From Niabella aurantiaca DSM 17617 (GTDB taxonomy: Bacteria > Bacteroidota > Bacteroidia > Chitinophagales > Chitinophagaceae): a DNA stretch of 64,000 bases. The stretch covers positions 983,161 to 1,047,160 of the forward strand of contig NZ_KB893625.1 in NCBI RefSeq assembly GCF_000374125.1, in the 5' to 3' direction. Under the pieces are notes generated by a model. It was not told the DNA's origin, did no database searches, and saw nothing but the letters and a program-made list of their open reading frames with translations. The translations under genes and the position numbers were made by a program. This document shows, piece by piece, positions 45,394-53,935 of the stretch (position 1 is the first letter of the stretch; the number at the start of each line of letters is the position of its first letter).

Positions 45394-45810
45394 ATGGCTT
45401 ATTGGCTTATAAAATCAGAACCCTTTAAATACAGTTACGATCAGTTGGTAAAAGACAAAAAAACGGTGTGGGACGGCGTACGCAACTACGCTGCGCGCCT
45501 GAACCTGCGCGCTATGAAAAAAGGGGATCTTGCTTTTTTTTATCACAGTAACGAGGGAGTAGAGATCGTAGGCATCGCGAAAATTGTGAAAGAAGCCTTT
45601 CAGGACCCGACCACCACGGATGAGCGTTGGGTAGCAGTGGAAGTGGCCCCGTATAAAAAATTTAAGAAAACCGTACCGCTTGCTGCGTTAAAGGAGCTGC
45701 CCCGGTTGAAGGATATGGACCTGGTGCGCCTGGGACGCCTGTCGGTACAGACCGTGAAACCGGAGGAGTGGGAGCTGATCCTGAAGATGGCAGGAGAAGG
45801 AACGGTTTAG
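45394..45810 (+). CDS. EVE domain protein
   Basis: 138 residues, a complete stand-alone EVE (PUA-like) domain. MAYWLIKSEPFKYSYDQL at the start, WDGVRNYAARLNLRAMKKGDLAFFYHS and IVGIAKIVKEAFQDPT are typical. EVE domains bind modified bases in nucleic acids; isolated ones may act in RNA metabolism or in defence against modified phage DNA. ATG 45394 is chosen; upstream in-frame codons are AT-rich repeats (ACATTCTA family) and unlike protein. Confidence 0.9.
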   Translation: MAYWLIKSEPFKYSYDQLVKDKKTVWDGVRNYAARLNLRAMKKGDLAFFYHSNEGVEIVGIAKIVKEAFQDPTTTDERWVAVEVAPYKKFKKTVPLAALKELPRLKDMDLVRLGRLSVQTVKPEEWELILKMAGEGTV

Positions 45811-46002
45811 GTTTGAAGTTTGACGTTTGGGTTCCTGTTTGCTGCTCGATGGGCATTTCGCAGTTCCGGAATCAATGCTGAATGCTAATGGCTGATCGCT
45901 GAAAGCTGTATACCTTCGAGTAAGAATGTCCATCTCAATACGCACATTTCAAAATTCGATTCCTGTTATAGTAATAAACTTACGATCGTTTGTTTAAATT
46001 TG

Positions 46003-46010
46003 TATTTTTG
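46003..46010 (+). promoter_or_regulatory. -7 box (TATTTTTG) four bases before the hydroxylase ATG
   Basis: Exact TAnnTTTG. Since the start of transcription normally lies ~6-8 bases after this box, the mRNA would begin at or next to the ATG at 46015: a probable leaderless message. Confidence 0.6.
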
Positions 46011-46014
46011 CGGG

Positions 46015-47793
46015 ATGGAGAATTATAACAACCCGATCATTGATACCCTGCCCCATCATTTAAAACAATACATCGTAGCCCAGCATTACGGGCATTATAC
46101 CCCCGTGGACCATGCGGTATGGCGGTATGTGATGCGGCAGCATTACAGCTACCTCAGGGATGTGGCCTATTATCCGTATATACCGGGTTTAAAAAGGGCC
46201 GGGCTTAGTATTGAATACATACCGGATCTGCAAACGATGAACGATCATCTGAAACAGATCGGCTGGGGCGCGGTTACAGTGAACGGCTTTATTCCTTCCC
46301 AGGCTTTTATGGAGTTTCAGGCCTACCGTGTGCTGATCATTGCGGCGGATATCCGTCAGATCGAACATATCGAATACACACCCGCACCGGATATCATTCA
46401 CGAGTCGGCGGGGCATGCTCCTATTATCGGAGAGCCGGAGTATGCCGCTTACCTGCAGTTTACAGGGGAGGTAGGAACAAAAGCGATGAGCTCCAAACGG
46501 GATCATGAATTATTTGCCGCCATCCGAAAACTGGCTGTTTTAAAGGAACTGGCAGGAACTTCTGCAAAAGAGATCCGGCGGGCAGAGGAGGCGCTTTCCT
46601 TCATCCAGGGCGATATGGGTGTTCCTTCTGAAATGGCCCTGCTGGCCCGCCTGCACTGGTGGACGGTGGAATATGGCCTGATCGGCAGCCTGGAGCACTA
46701 TAAGATCTATGGTGCCGGTTTATTGTCTTCCATCGGGGAAAGCGTTACCTGTATGAGCCCCTCCGTAAAAAAATTGAACTATACCATTGATGCGGTACAC
46801 TATCCCTACGATATTACAAAGCCTCAGCCGCAATTGTTTGTGACCCCCGATTTTCAGAACCTGGTGCAGGTGCTGGACGAATTTGCAGATACGCTTGCCT
46901 GGAGGAGAGGAGGGATGTATGGGCTGCAAAAGGCGATCGACAGCGGGCTGTTATGTACGGCCGTATATCGTTCGGGATTGCAGGTATCGGGTGTTTTTGT
47001 TGAAACCGGTATTGGTGACGGTGCTTATATGGCCACCGGCGGCCCCACTGCACTGGCGTTTAACGGCCGGCAGCTGGAGGGACATGGTAAAAAAGATCAC
47101 GCCCGTGGGTTTGGGTCGCCGGTGGGGAAACTGCGGGATCATGACCTGCCGCTGGAAGATTTTACCCTCGATGATCTGAAGAACGCGGGTATTGAAACCG
47201 GCAAAAATGCAAGCCTGCTGTTTCGTAATGGAATTGAAGTGCATGGAAAGGTAGAGGCGGTCGTTCTGCGGGACGGCAAGATCATCCTGATCCGGTTTTC
47301 GTCCTGCACGGTGATCGACCGGATTACGGCCCGGCAGCTGTTCCAGCCCGAATGGGGCATTTATGATATGGGGGTAGGTGCGGCAATCGTTTCGGTTTTT
47401 TCCGGCGCTGCAGATAAGGACGCTTATGAACAGGTAACCGTTGTACCCAAAGAAATGCCACGTTCAAAATACAGTACCGGAACGCTGGCCCTGCACCGGT
47501 TGTACCAGCAGGTACGGGACGTGCGCGAAGGCAAAGCTGGGCCGGAGCGGCTGCCGGAGGTCTGGAACAAGCTCCGCAGGATGCCTGTGGATGACTGGCT
47601 CTGTGCGTTGGAGATCTTAGAGCTGCTAAAAGACCGCAACATCTGCAGGGATGAACAAAAACAAATTGAGGATCATTTACAGCGGTTAAAAGGCCCCCGG
47701 CCCGGTCTTGCGCATCTTATTGATGATGGCTTGCATACCATGAGCCGGATCGCGGTAATACCGGGAGCGGAAGAAGGTTCTCCGGAAGGATAG
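46015..47793 (+). CDS. phhA: Aromatic amino acid (phenylalanine) hydroxylase, long form
   Basis: 592 residues. The N-terminal ~290 hold the biopterin-dependent hydroxylase domain with the iron ligands His129 and His134 (IIHESAGHAPIIGEPEY) and Glu219 (WWTVEYGLIGS). Converts phenylalanine to tyrosine with a pterin cofactor. The C-terminal ~300 residues are an extension absent from the short bacterial enzymes: a beta-rich part (SLLFRNGIEVHGKVEAVVLRDGKIIL) then a helical end; Bacteroidota homologs share it, role unknown. ATG 46015 (MENYNNP) is placed by the promoter; an in-frame upstream ATG would precede the promoter box. Confidence 0.92.
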   Translation: MENYNNPIIDTLPHHLKQYIVAQHYGHYTPVDHAVWRYVMRQHYSYLRDVAYYPYIPGLKRAGLSIEYIPDLQTMNDHLKQIGWGAVTVNGFIPSQAFMEFQAYRVLIIAADIRQIEHIEYTPAPDIIHESAGHAPIIGEPEYAAYLQFTGEVGTKAMSSKRDHELFAAIRKLAVLKELAGTSAKEIRRAEEALSFIQGDMGVPSEMALLARLHWWTVEYGLIGSLEHYKIYGAGLLSSIGESVTCMSPSVKKLNYTIDAVHYPYDITKPQPQLFVTPDFQNLVQVLDEFADTLAWRRGGMYGLQKAIDSGLLCTAVYRSGLQVSGVFVETGIGDGAYMATGGPTALAFNGRQLEGHGKKDHARGFGSPVGKLRDHDLPLEDFTLDDLKNAGIETGKNASLLFRNGIEVHGKVEAVVLRDGKIILIRFSSCTVIDRITARQLFQPEWGIYDMGVGAAIVSVFSGAADKDAYEQVTVVPKEMPRSKYSTGTLALHRLYQQVRDVREGKAGPERLPEVWNKLRRMPVDDWLCALEILELLKDRNICRDEQKQIEDHLQRLKGPRPGLAHLIDDGLHTMSRIAVIPGAEEGSPEG

Positions 47794-47828
47794 CGACCTG
47801 TTCGGTTTTAAAAACCGAACAGGTCGCT
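47792..47828. terminator. Perfect 18-bp palindrome, bidirectional terminator
   Basis: AGCGACCTGTTCGGTTTT (47792-47809) and its exact complement (47811-47828) around a single A. The end of phhA and the end of smpB both lie inside it: TAG 47791-47793 and, on the other strand, the stop at 47827-47829. The A/T centre gives a U-run on either transcript half. Confidence 0.8.
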
Positions 47829-48270
47829 ACAGGTATTTTTTCAGATCTCTTTCTACATCCCGCTTTTTGATGCTTTCCCGTTTGTCGTATAATTTTTTGC
47901 CTTTGGCAAGCCCGATCTCGATCTTAAAAAGCTGGTTCTCGTTCCGGTAAATGCGCAGGGGAATGAGGGTATAGCCTTTCTCTTTTAATTTGGCCTGGAT
48001 TTTTTTTATCTCCCGTTTTTGTAACAGGAGCTTGCGGTCGCGGTCCGGGTTGTGATTGTTTACCGTGCCATGCGAGTAGGGGGAGATGTGGAGGCTTTTG
48101 AGCCATATTTCGCCCTGGTGCACGATGCAGTAACTGTCGTTAAAACTGGCCTTGCCTTCACGCAGCGATTTTACTTCTGTGCCCAAAAGAGCCATGCCGG
48201 CCAGGTAGGTGGCATCGATGAAATATTCGTAGTATGCCGAACGGTTTTTTATGGATACCTGGTTGGACAA
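47827..48270 (-). CDS. smpB: SsrA-binding protein SmpB
   Basis: 147 residues; binds tmRNA to rescue stalled ribosomes. Conserved NRSAYYEYFIDATYLAGM, LLGTEVKSLREGKASFNDSYC, the HNPDRDRKLLLQKREI loop and the basic tail KGKKLYDKRESIKKRDVERDL. The tmRNA gene is not in the window. Confidence 0.96.
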   Translation of the reverse strand: MSNQVSIKNRSAYYEYFIDATYLAGMALLGTEVKSLREGKASFNDSYCIVHQGEIWLKSLHISPYSHGTVNNHNPDRDRKLLLQKREIKKIQAKLKEKGYTLIPLRIYRNENQLFKIEIGLAKGKKLYDKRESIKKRDVERDLKKYL

Positions 48271-48411
48271 AAGATGTTGAAGTTTTAAAGTTTAAAAGTT
48301 GAATGGATTAAGGGTTGAAAGGTTGAAATATATGGGACCGCCGATCCAGGCCGCTATGCACTGGTGCACAAAAGTGCGCTGCCATTTGCAGGAAAGTGGG
48401 GACCATACAAA

Positions 48412-49320
48412 TTAATTCCGGAAATGCCGGAGCACAACGGCCAGTTTATGCTTCAGGTCTTTCCGGTTTACAATAAAATCGAGGAACCCATGCTCCAATA
48501 GAAATTCACTGCGCTGGAATCCTTCCGGGAGGTCTTTTTTGATCGTTTCCTTGATGACACGCGGCCCGGCAAAGCCGATCAGTGCGCCGGGCTCGGCGAT
48601 GTTCAGGTCGCCCAGCATTCCGAAAGATGCGGTGATGCCTCCGAACGAAGGATCGGTCAAAAAGGAGATATAAGGAAGCTGCGCGTCCGTAAGCTGCGAA
48701 AGCTTACCGCTGGTCTTGGCCAGCTGCATCAGGGAAAAAGCGCTTTCCATCATGCGGGCGCCTCCGCTTTTGCAAATACACATAAAAGGAAGCCGGTGCT
48801 GAATGCAGTGATCCACGGCACGTGCAAATTTTTCACCCGCCACACTGCCCAGAGAGCCGCCGATGAATGCAAAATCCATAGCGGCCACCACCAGTCCTTC
48901 GCCTTCCGCCTTACCCACGGCCACCCGCATGGAATCGTCCATATTGGTATTGCTCCAGAAATCTTCCAGCCGTTTCTTATAGGGCTTCAGGTCGGTAAAG
49001 CCCAGAAAATCCCGGCCGCGGATATTGGTAAACAGCTCTGTGTATTCCTGGTTGTCGAACAGGATATCGTAATACTGGAGACTGCTGATCCGATGGTGGT
49101 ATCCGCATTTCGGACACACATACTGCTGTTCCTTCAGCTCGGTCTGCGTGGAAATATAGTTACATTCAGGGCACTTTGTCCAAAGTCCCTCCTGCGTTTC
49201 CCGCTTTTCGGATGTTTTAGTAAGAATACCTTTTTTGATTCTTTTGAACCAGCCCGCTTTATCTTTATCCTGACCAGCCCCGCTCAGGTCGGCATCAAAA
49301 TCTTCAATCTCTTTGGACAT
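48412..49320 (-). CDS. accD: Acetyl-CoA carboxylase carboxyltransferase subunit beta
   Basis: 302 residues. Makes malonyl-CoA for fatty acid synthesis with AccA and the biotin carboxylase. Zinc ribbon with Cys50, Cys53, Cys69, Cys72 (WTKCPEC...YVCPKCGYHHR). Crotonase-fold core with FAFIGGSLGSVAGEKFARA, CKSGGARMMESAFSLMQLAKT, DPSFGGITASFGMLGD and IGFAGPRVIKETIK. Its own -7 box lies 32 bases upstream. Confidence 0.96.
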   Translation of the reverse strand: MSKEIEDFDADLSGAGQDKDKAGWFKRIKKGILTKTSEKRETQEGLWTKCPECNYISTQTELKEQQYVCPKCGYHHRISSLQYYDILFDNQEYTELFTNIRGRDFLGFTDLKPYKKRLEDFWSNTNMDDSMRVAVGKAEGEGLVVAAMDFAFIGGSLGSVAGEKFARAVDHCIQHRLPFMCICKSGGARMMESAFSLMQLAKTSGKLSQLTDAQLPYISFLTDPSFGGITASFGMLGDLNIAEPGALIGFAGPRVIKETIKKDLPEGFQRSEFLLEHGFLDFIVNRKDLKHKLAVVLRHFRN

Positions 49321-49351
49321 ATTCAGTTTCCTTATTTAATGTTTTGAGGAA

Positions 49352-49359
49352 CAAATATA
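49352..49359 (-). promoter_or_regulatory. -7 box (TATATTTG) of accD
   Basis: Exact TAnnTTTG on the minus strand, 32 bases before the accD ATG. Confidence 0.6.
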
Positions 49360-49409
49360 AGCATTGTTCATTTTTTACCAATTCGGGCCGCCGGGGGCGT
49401 GGTTGCGGC

Positions 49410-49919
49410 TCAGGTGGTAAGCCCCGCTTTTTTTGCCAGCCAGCTGTTTTTGACCGGGATGATCCAGTCGTTTTCCAGCTCCGATTTGTTCAATACCAGG
49501 TTGTTAAAATAAGGGGTATCCGGTGTGAGTATCCCGTGTTGCAGCGCGTAGGGCACCTGTGCCAGCGGTACCACCTCAATTTTGTTTTCTTTTACAAAAG
49601 CCAGGTTCTGACGGTTGAAAAAGTCTACCTGGAAGGTTTCACCCAGCTTTTTGATAAAGCGTACGGAACTATCTGTGCTGCAGCCGCTTACTTTTATCTG
49701 TGTTTCATCAGCGATCAGCACAACGAATTGTCCGAAGAACAGGTGGCCCTCCGCTTTTACATCATCGCTGTGGCTCATCCAGGAGCGGGTGAACTCCCCG
49801 ATCAGTTCTTCTGCTTCCAGGGCTTCGGAAAGGGTCAATAACCGGCTGGATTGGTACACCCAGACCCTGGAGTAGGGGGAAAAGCCGGGATCTAAAAGAT
49901 GTGTGTATGCTAAATTCAT
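49410..49919 (-). CDS. Conserved Bacteroidota protein of unknown function
   Basis: 169 residues, soluble. Recognisable conserved segments are RVWVYQSSRLLT near the start, LFFGQFVVLIADETQIKVSGCSTDSSVRFIKKLG (about 65-95), LGETFQVDFFNRQNLAFV and the end ELENDWIIPVKNSWLAKK. Homologs are sometimes labelled ABC transporter ATPase, but no Walker motif is present and I think that label is wrong. The invariant-looking GCSTDSS could be an active or metal site; no function is known to me. Confidence 0.75.
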   Translation of the reverse strand: MNLAYTHLLDPGFSPYSRVWVYQSSRLLTLSEALEAEELIGEFTRSWMSHSDDVKAEGHLFFGQFVVLIADETQIKVSGCSTDSSVRFIKKLGETFQVDFFNRQNLAFVKENKIEVVPLAQVPYALQHGILTPDTPYFNNLVLNKSELENDWIIPVKNSWLAKKAGLTT

Positions 49920-49973
49920 TGTTTTGTCTGTTTCCGGGTATAACGGGGAAAGGGCCCGTTTAGTTCAGTGCTG

Positions 49974-50231
49974 CTATTTTTTTAAGGGCCAGTAAAACGG
50001 ACGCTCTGCTTTGGGAGCGGTTCCTGCATGGCCCGGGGGCAAAGACCGGGTGCCCCTTTGTCCAAAAACCTGTTTCAGCCATTTTGCGGCAAAACGGATG
50101 GGGCTGCCGGGCTTCCATTCGGTTACCGGCCCGTTTCCGTATTGCTTTTTTACCAACCCCGGCAACCTAAGGGCCTTCCAGATCCATTGTGGTGTGGCGC
50201 AGATAGTGATTTTTGAAATATTTGTAATCAT
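49974..50231 (-). pseudogene. Truncated SRPBCC (AHSA1-like) protein
   Basis: 85 codons. The first ~50 (ITICATPQWIWKALRLPG, TEWKPGSPIRFAAKW) match the start of an Activator-of-Hsp90-ATPase/SRPBCC domain, including the VxxALTxPxxxxxW-G-like pattern. The family needs ~140 residues; here the match stops after the GSPIRF strand and a Gly/Pro/Arg-rich tail follows. It starts 22 bases downstream of the CCG-domain stop. Probably a remnant, not a working gene. Confidence 0.55.
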
Positions 50232-50253
50232 AGTATCGATTTCCGGTAACGGC

Positions 50254-51033
50254 CTATTCCATTTCACGGGCAATGATCTCGGCAATGTCCAGCACCTGCA
50301 CGGTGTCTTCTTTTTCAGCATTCTTAACGCCATCGGTCATCATTGTATTGCAGAACGGACAGGCCGCGGCGATCACTGACGCGCCGGTCTCGATCGCTTC
50401 CCTGCTCCGGTCCAGGTTTACACGGGTAGAGCCTTTTTCTTCTTCCTTGAACATCTGCGCACCTCCGGCCCCGCAGCACAGACCCTTGCTGCGGCAGCGT
50501 TTCATCTCTACCAGCTCGGCGTCCAGCATTTCCAGCACTTTTCGCGGTGCTTCATAGATATCATTGGCCCGGCCCAGGTAACAGCTGTCGTGATAGGTAA
50601 TCTTTTTGCCTTTAAAGGACCCTCCTTCTTTCAGTTTGATCCTTCCTTCTTCGATCAGCTGCTGCAAAAAAGTGGTATGATGGATAACCTCATAGTTTCC
50701 TCCCAGCGCAGGGTACTCATTTTTAAGGGTGTTGAAGCAATGCGGGCAGGCGGTAACGATCTTTTTTATCTCGTAGCCATTCAATATCTGAATATTCTGG
50801 TAGGCCATCATCTGGAACATGAATTCGTTTCCGGCGCGCCGCACCGGGTCGCCAGTGCACATTTCTTCTTTGCCCAGGATGGCGTATTTAATGCCCGTTT
50901 TGTCGAGCATGGTTGCAAAAGCCCGCGTAATGCGCTGGGCCCGCTGATCAAAACTTCCGGCACAACCCACCCAGAATAGTACTTCAGGAGTTTCTCCCCG
51001 TGCAAACAGCTCTGCTACAGTAACAATACTCAT
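50254..51033 (-). CDS. CCG-domain Fe-S oxidoreductase (HdrB/GlpC-like)
   Basis: 259 residues with two cysteine-rich CCG domains: the first contains FWVGCAGSFDQRAQR and EMCTGDPVRR, then ACPHCFNTLKNEYP; the second HDSCYLGRANDIYEAPR, GLCCGAGGAQMF and AACPFCNTMM. Such subunits bind a non-cubane or standard 4Fe-4S cluster and pass electrons in heterodisulfide-reductase or glycolate/lactate-oxidase-type complexes. In Bacteroidota it is usually encoded next to a ferredoxin-like membrane subunit, which is not present here. TACCTTCG at about 51056 is a one-mismatch -7 box. Confidence 0.88.
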   Translation of the reverse strand: MSIVTVAELFARGETPEVLFWVGCAGSFDQRAQRITRAFATMLDKTGIKYAILGKEEMCTGDPVRRAGNEFMFQMMAYQNIQILNGYEIKKIVTACPHCFNTLKNEYPALGGNYEVIHHTTFLQQLIEEGRIKLKEGGSFKGKKITYHDSCYLGRANDIYEAPRKVLEMLDAELVEMKRCRSKGLCCGAGGAQMFKEEEKGSTRVNLDRSREAIETGASVIAAACPFCNTMMTDGVKNAEKEDTVQVLDIAEIIAREME

Positions 51034-51247
51034 TCTTCTATCAGTTCAATTGAGCACGAAGGTACGGAGGGAATGTTAGATATCAGACCGTAGATGTTAT
51101 TTGAGATTTGAAAATGCATAAATAGTAACTGACACCGGCTGTCAAACGGGACCGGCCCCTGGAACTTTAAACCTGAAACCGGCAACCTGGAGCAGCCGCT
51201 GTTTCAGATTGTATATTCAGAATTCCCTACCGGGGATGAGATACCCT
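51034..51247. other. Intergenic region between divergent genes
   Basis: Contains short AT-rich words like those near other genes (TTTGAGATTTGAAAATG and GGAACTTTAAACCTGAAAC); the second also occurs around 44103. No gene recognised. Confidence 0.4.
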
Positions 51248-51255
51248 TATATTTG
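51248..51255 (+). promoter_or_regulatory. -7 box (TATATTTG) of the ATP-grasp gene
   Basis: Exact TAnnTTTG, 13 bases before ATG 51269; excludes the in-frame start at 51209 that lies upstream of the promoter. Confidence 0.6.
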
Positions 51256-51268
51256 CCGATATTTTATA

Positions 51269-52312
51269 ATGAGTGTAAGGAATTTTTTTAAGAGGATCGC
51301 TACCTGGGAGTTGTGGAACTTTAATGTGCTGTATGCTCCGATCAGCCCCGTTTGGCTTTGGTACTGTTTGCGCAGCCGGTCCTTTTGGTTCTTTACACCC
51401 AGCAATCCTACCATCGCTTTTGGCGGCTTTGAGGGGGAGGGCAAAAAGGAAATGTATGATCAGCTTCCTTCTGAGGTGATCCCCCTGACCATTTATATCC
51501 GCAACGGGATCCCGTTTGAAAGGGTGCTGACCAAGATACGGTTGTCCGGTCTGCAATACCCCTTTGTGGTGAAACCGGATGTGGGGATGAAGGGAATCCT
51601 GTTCCGGGTCATTGAGAATGAGCAGCAGCTGAAAAAGTACCACGACCGGATGCCGGTAGAGTATATTGCACAGGCCAAGATCGACTACCCGGTCGAAGTG
51701 AGCGTATTTTATTACCGTTATCCCTGGCAGGAGAAGGGGGTCGTTTCCGGCTTTATTCACAAGGAGTTACTGCAGGTGAAGGGCGATGGCAAAAGTACAT
51801 TGAAAGAACTGATCGGGCAACATCCCCGGGCCCGGTACCGGCTTGAGGAGATGGAACACCGGCACCAGCACCGTTACGACCGTGTGTTGCCGGATCAGGA
51901 AGTGTTTTATCTGTCCTATGCCGGCAATCATAACCGCGGAGCCCGGTTTACCAACCTGCATGCCGAGATCGACGACCAGCTATTGGGCGTATTTGACCGG
52001 CTCAGCCATTATAATGAAAGTTTTTTTTACGGGCGCTATGATATAAAAGCGGCCTCGGTCGAAGACCTCAAGGCAGGAAAAAACTTTATGGTACTGGAAT
52101 TTAATGGCGCAGGAGCAGAACCCAATCATATTTATGACTGCAATATGCGGCTGGGCGCGGCTTATAAAGTGATCCTGCACCACTGGAAGACCCTGTTCCT
52201 CATCAGCCGGTATAACTACCGGCAGGGTATTCCTTACTGGTCGTTCCGGAAAGGGAAGGCGTTCCTCCGTGCTTCCCGTAAGCATTTCAGGATACTGGAA
52301 CAATTTGATTAA
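51269..52312 (+). CDS. ATP-grasp family protein
   Basis: 347 residues, no signal peptide. ATP-grasp features: YPFVVKPDVGMKGILFRV (about 110-127, the first nucleotide-binding strand and lysine), VEYIAQAKIDYPVEVSVFYYRYP, the GDGKSTLKELI loop and the metal-binding end FMVLEFNGAGAEPNHIYD. Similar to D-Ala-D-Ala-ligase-like or cyanophycin-like ligases; the ligated substrates are unknown. The aromatic N-terminus (ELWNFNVLYAPISPVWLWYCLRSRSFWFF) suggests peripheral membrane contact. Convergent with the small ORF that follows. Confidence 0.82.
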   Translation: MSVRNFFKRIATWELWNFNVLYAPISPVWLWYCLRSRSFWFFTPSNPTIAFGGFEGEGKKEMYDQLPSEVIPLTIYIRNGIPFERVLTKIRLSGLQYPFVVKPDVGMKGILFRVIENEQQLKKYHDRMPVEYIAQAKIDYPVEVSVFYYRYPWQEKGVVSGFIHKELLQVKGDGKSTLKELIGQHPRARYRLEEMEHRHQHRYDRVLPDQEVFYLSYAGNHNRGARFTNLHAEIDDQLLGVFDRLSHYNESFFYGRYDIKAASVEDLKAGKNFMVLEFNGAGAEPNHIYDCNMRLGAAYKVILHHWKTLFLISRYNYRQGIPYWSFRKGKAFLRASRKHFRILEQFD

Positions 52313-52323
52313 CGATCAGCTGA

Positions 52324-52479
52324 TCAGCTCCCCCGTTGTGAGCCGGTATTCTGCTGTTTGCTTACGAAACCGGCGCTTTTGGGCTTCTGGATGAATTTAG
52401 AATTGGTGGCCGCTGCAGCACCGCCTTTTTTGTCTTTATTTTTTTTATCTTTTTGACTCTTCTGATTGAGTAGTGACAT
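52324..52479 (-). CDS. Small basic hypothetical protein
   Basis: 51 residues (MSLLNQKSQKDKKNKDKKG..., ending SKQQNTGSQRGS), Lys/Ser/Gln-rich and probably disordered. It fills the gap between ATP-grasp and GNAT genes without overlap. I recall similar short basic proteins in relatives but cannot name a family; it could also be chance. Confidence 0.45.
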   Translation of the reverse strand: MSLLNQKSQKDKKNKDKKGGAAAATNSKFIQKPKSAGFVSKQQNTGSQRGS

Positions 52480-52548
52480 GAGATGATCGTTTTCGTAAAG
52501 GTAACCGCAATCCGGCAAATGACCAACAGGGCGCGGCGTGTTTTGCCT

Positions 52549-53016
52549 TTATGAAATGAGCGGACAGCGGTACACGAGGAAGTCCATATCCGGCGGCTGT
52601 TGCCGAAACCCGATGCGCTCATACAGTTTTTGGGCGGTAAAGTTGTCTGTGGCGGTCTCCAATTGAAGGAACCGGGCACCGGCTGCCGTGGCAAACTGCA
52701 TTGCTTTACGGATCAGCGCTTCCCCGACGCCGTTTTTACGAAAGGCTTCCTGAACGAACAGGTCGTTCAATATCCAGTTCTTTGTGGTTCTTACGGAAGA
52801 ATAAGTGGGGTAGAGCTGGGTAAAGCCTACCGGTTGTTTTTTGCCTGTAATGTCTGCAAATGCCACAAAAATGACCGACTCATTGTTATGGAGACGGGCC
52901 TCTATGAACTGGCGGGCCCGCGAAATGTCTGAGGCCTGCCTGTAAAATACGCGGTACTGGTCAAAGAGGTGGATGACGAGGAAAGCTTCGCCGGGCTGTA
53001 TCTGCCGGATCTCCAT
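52549..53016 (-). CDS. GNAT family N-acetyltransferase
   Basis: 155 residues of the GNAT fold: PVGFTQLYPTYSSVRTTKNWILNDLFV, the acetyl-CoA loop QEAFRKNGVGEALIRKA, then GARFLQLETATDNFTAQKLYERIGF. Acceptor unknown. ATG 53016 (MEIRQIQPGE) is preferred over 53061, because an exact -7 box lies at 53059-53066 and would overlap the longer start. Confidence 0.9.
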   Translation of the reverse strand: MEIRQIQPGEAFLVIHLFDQYRVFYRQASDISRARQFIEARLHNNESVIFVAFADITGKKQPVGFTQLYPTYSSVRTTKNWILNDLFVQEAFRKNGVGEALIRKAMQFATAAGARFLQLETATDNFTAQKLYERIGFRQQPPDMDFLVYRCPLIS

Positions 53017-53058
53017 AAATGCTGTTTTAGACTGTAATTGATTTTCTGTAACAGGATC

Positions 53059-53066
53059 CAAATGTA
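53059..53066 (-). promoter_or_regulatory. -7 box (TACATTTG) of the GNAT gene
   Basis: Exact TAnnTTTG on the minus strand; puts the transcript start near 53052 and supports the 53016 start codon. Confidence 0.55.
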
Positions 53067-53095
53067 ATGAATTACCGGCTGCACGAGGGAGCGGG

Positions 53096-53935
53096 CTATT
53101 CCGCGAATGTTTTTTTGGTCTCTGAGGTGTGTACGCTGAAATACCCCAGTGCGCCCCCGGTCAGGTTGGACTGGGGATTACCGGGATTTACGGTGTTTCC
53201 CTGTCCCAGCGCGCTTTCTTTCAGCTGGTATAAATAGTCATAGGTCTGCTTGTTAATGCATTGCATTTCAACAATGACCTGGTCGTACTGATCGACAAAA
53301 GTGGGGGAGCTGCTGTCGGTAAACAGGTCCAGGAGCTCCAGCGTCATTTTATTTCCATTAAACAGCCGGTCGGTTTCAATAAAAATATTGGTGCTTTCAA
53401 ACCCATCTACCGATAGAATAAACCGGTAATAGTTTTCTGTCCCGCGCGGATCTGAAAAAGTGACGGTAGGTATACGGAGTTCCCTTCCCAAAACGGTCCG
53501 GCGTGTAATGAACAGGGAATCGAATATGACTTTTGCGGGCATTGGGGAAGTGGCTGTGTAGGTTGCGCCATCCATTTGCACGGTTAAGGTATAATATTGC
53601 CCGGTGCGGGTAGTGATATGCCCGCCATACCTTCCGTTCTTAAAGCCATTGAGCAATACAGGAAGGCTGCCCTCGGGGGTGATCGAAACCGCAGCGCCGT
53701 CTTTTCCTGCATACACATTGGGGGCGTAAATGGCCAGTGTTCCGGAAATGAGAACGGCGGCGGAGTCTTTCCGGTCCGAAAGCGTTGCTTCGATGACGGC
53801 TGGTGGCGAAGGGTCTGCCTCAAACCGGGGGTGGATCACCTTTCTGCAGGAGGAGCCGGTGGTCATGAGGAAAAAAAGAATATAAACGGGTAGGTTACCG
53901 GGGTTTATAAACCGGATAAGCCGGGGAGATAACAT
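53096..53935 (-). CDS. DUF4249 lipoprotein
   Basis: About 279 residues from ATG 53935 (other in-frame starts at 53956 and 54022). Signal with lipobox TTGSSC then RKV. Body matches DUF4249: VIEATLSDRKDSAAVLISGT, VYAGKDGAAVSITPEG, TVQMDGATYTATSPMPAKVIFDSL and the end NLTGGALGYFSVHTSETKK. DUF4249 genes normally follow a TonB receptor; none is adjacent here, so it is an orphan. Probably an outer-membrane accessory protein. Confidence 0.85.
   Translation of the reverse strand: MLSPRLIRFINPGNLPVYILFFLMTTGSSCRKVIHPRFEADPSPPAVIEATLSDRKDSAAVLISGTLAIYAPNVYAGKDGAAVSITPEGSLPVLLNGFKNGRYGGHITTRTGQYYTLTVQMDGATYTATSPMPAKVIFDSLFITRRTVLGRELRIPTVTFSDPRGTENYYRFILSVDGFESTNIFIETDRLFNGNKMTLELLDLFTDSSSPTFVDQYDQVIVEMQCINKQTYDYLYQLKESALGQGNTVNPGNPQSNLTGGALGYFSVHTSETKKTFAE

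Noticed and set aside
48340-48411. tmRNA or tRNA near smpB
   Set aside because: No acceptor-like or T-arm pattern could be found.
49410-49919. ABC transporter ATPase label
   Set aside because: No Walker A, Walker B or signature motif in the 169 residues.
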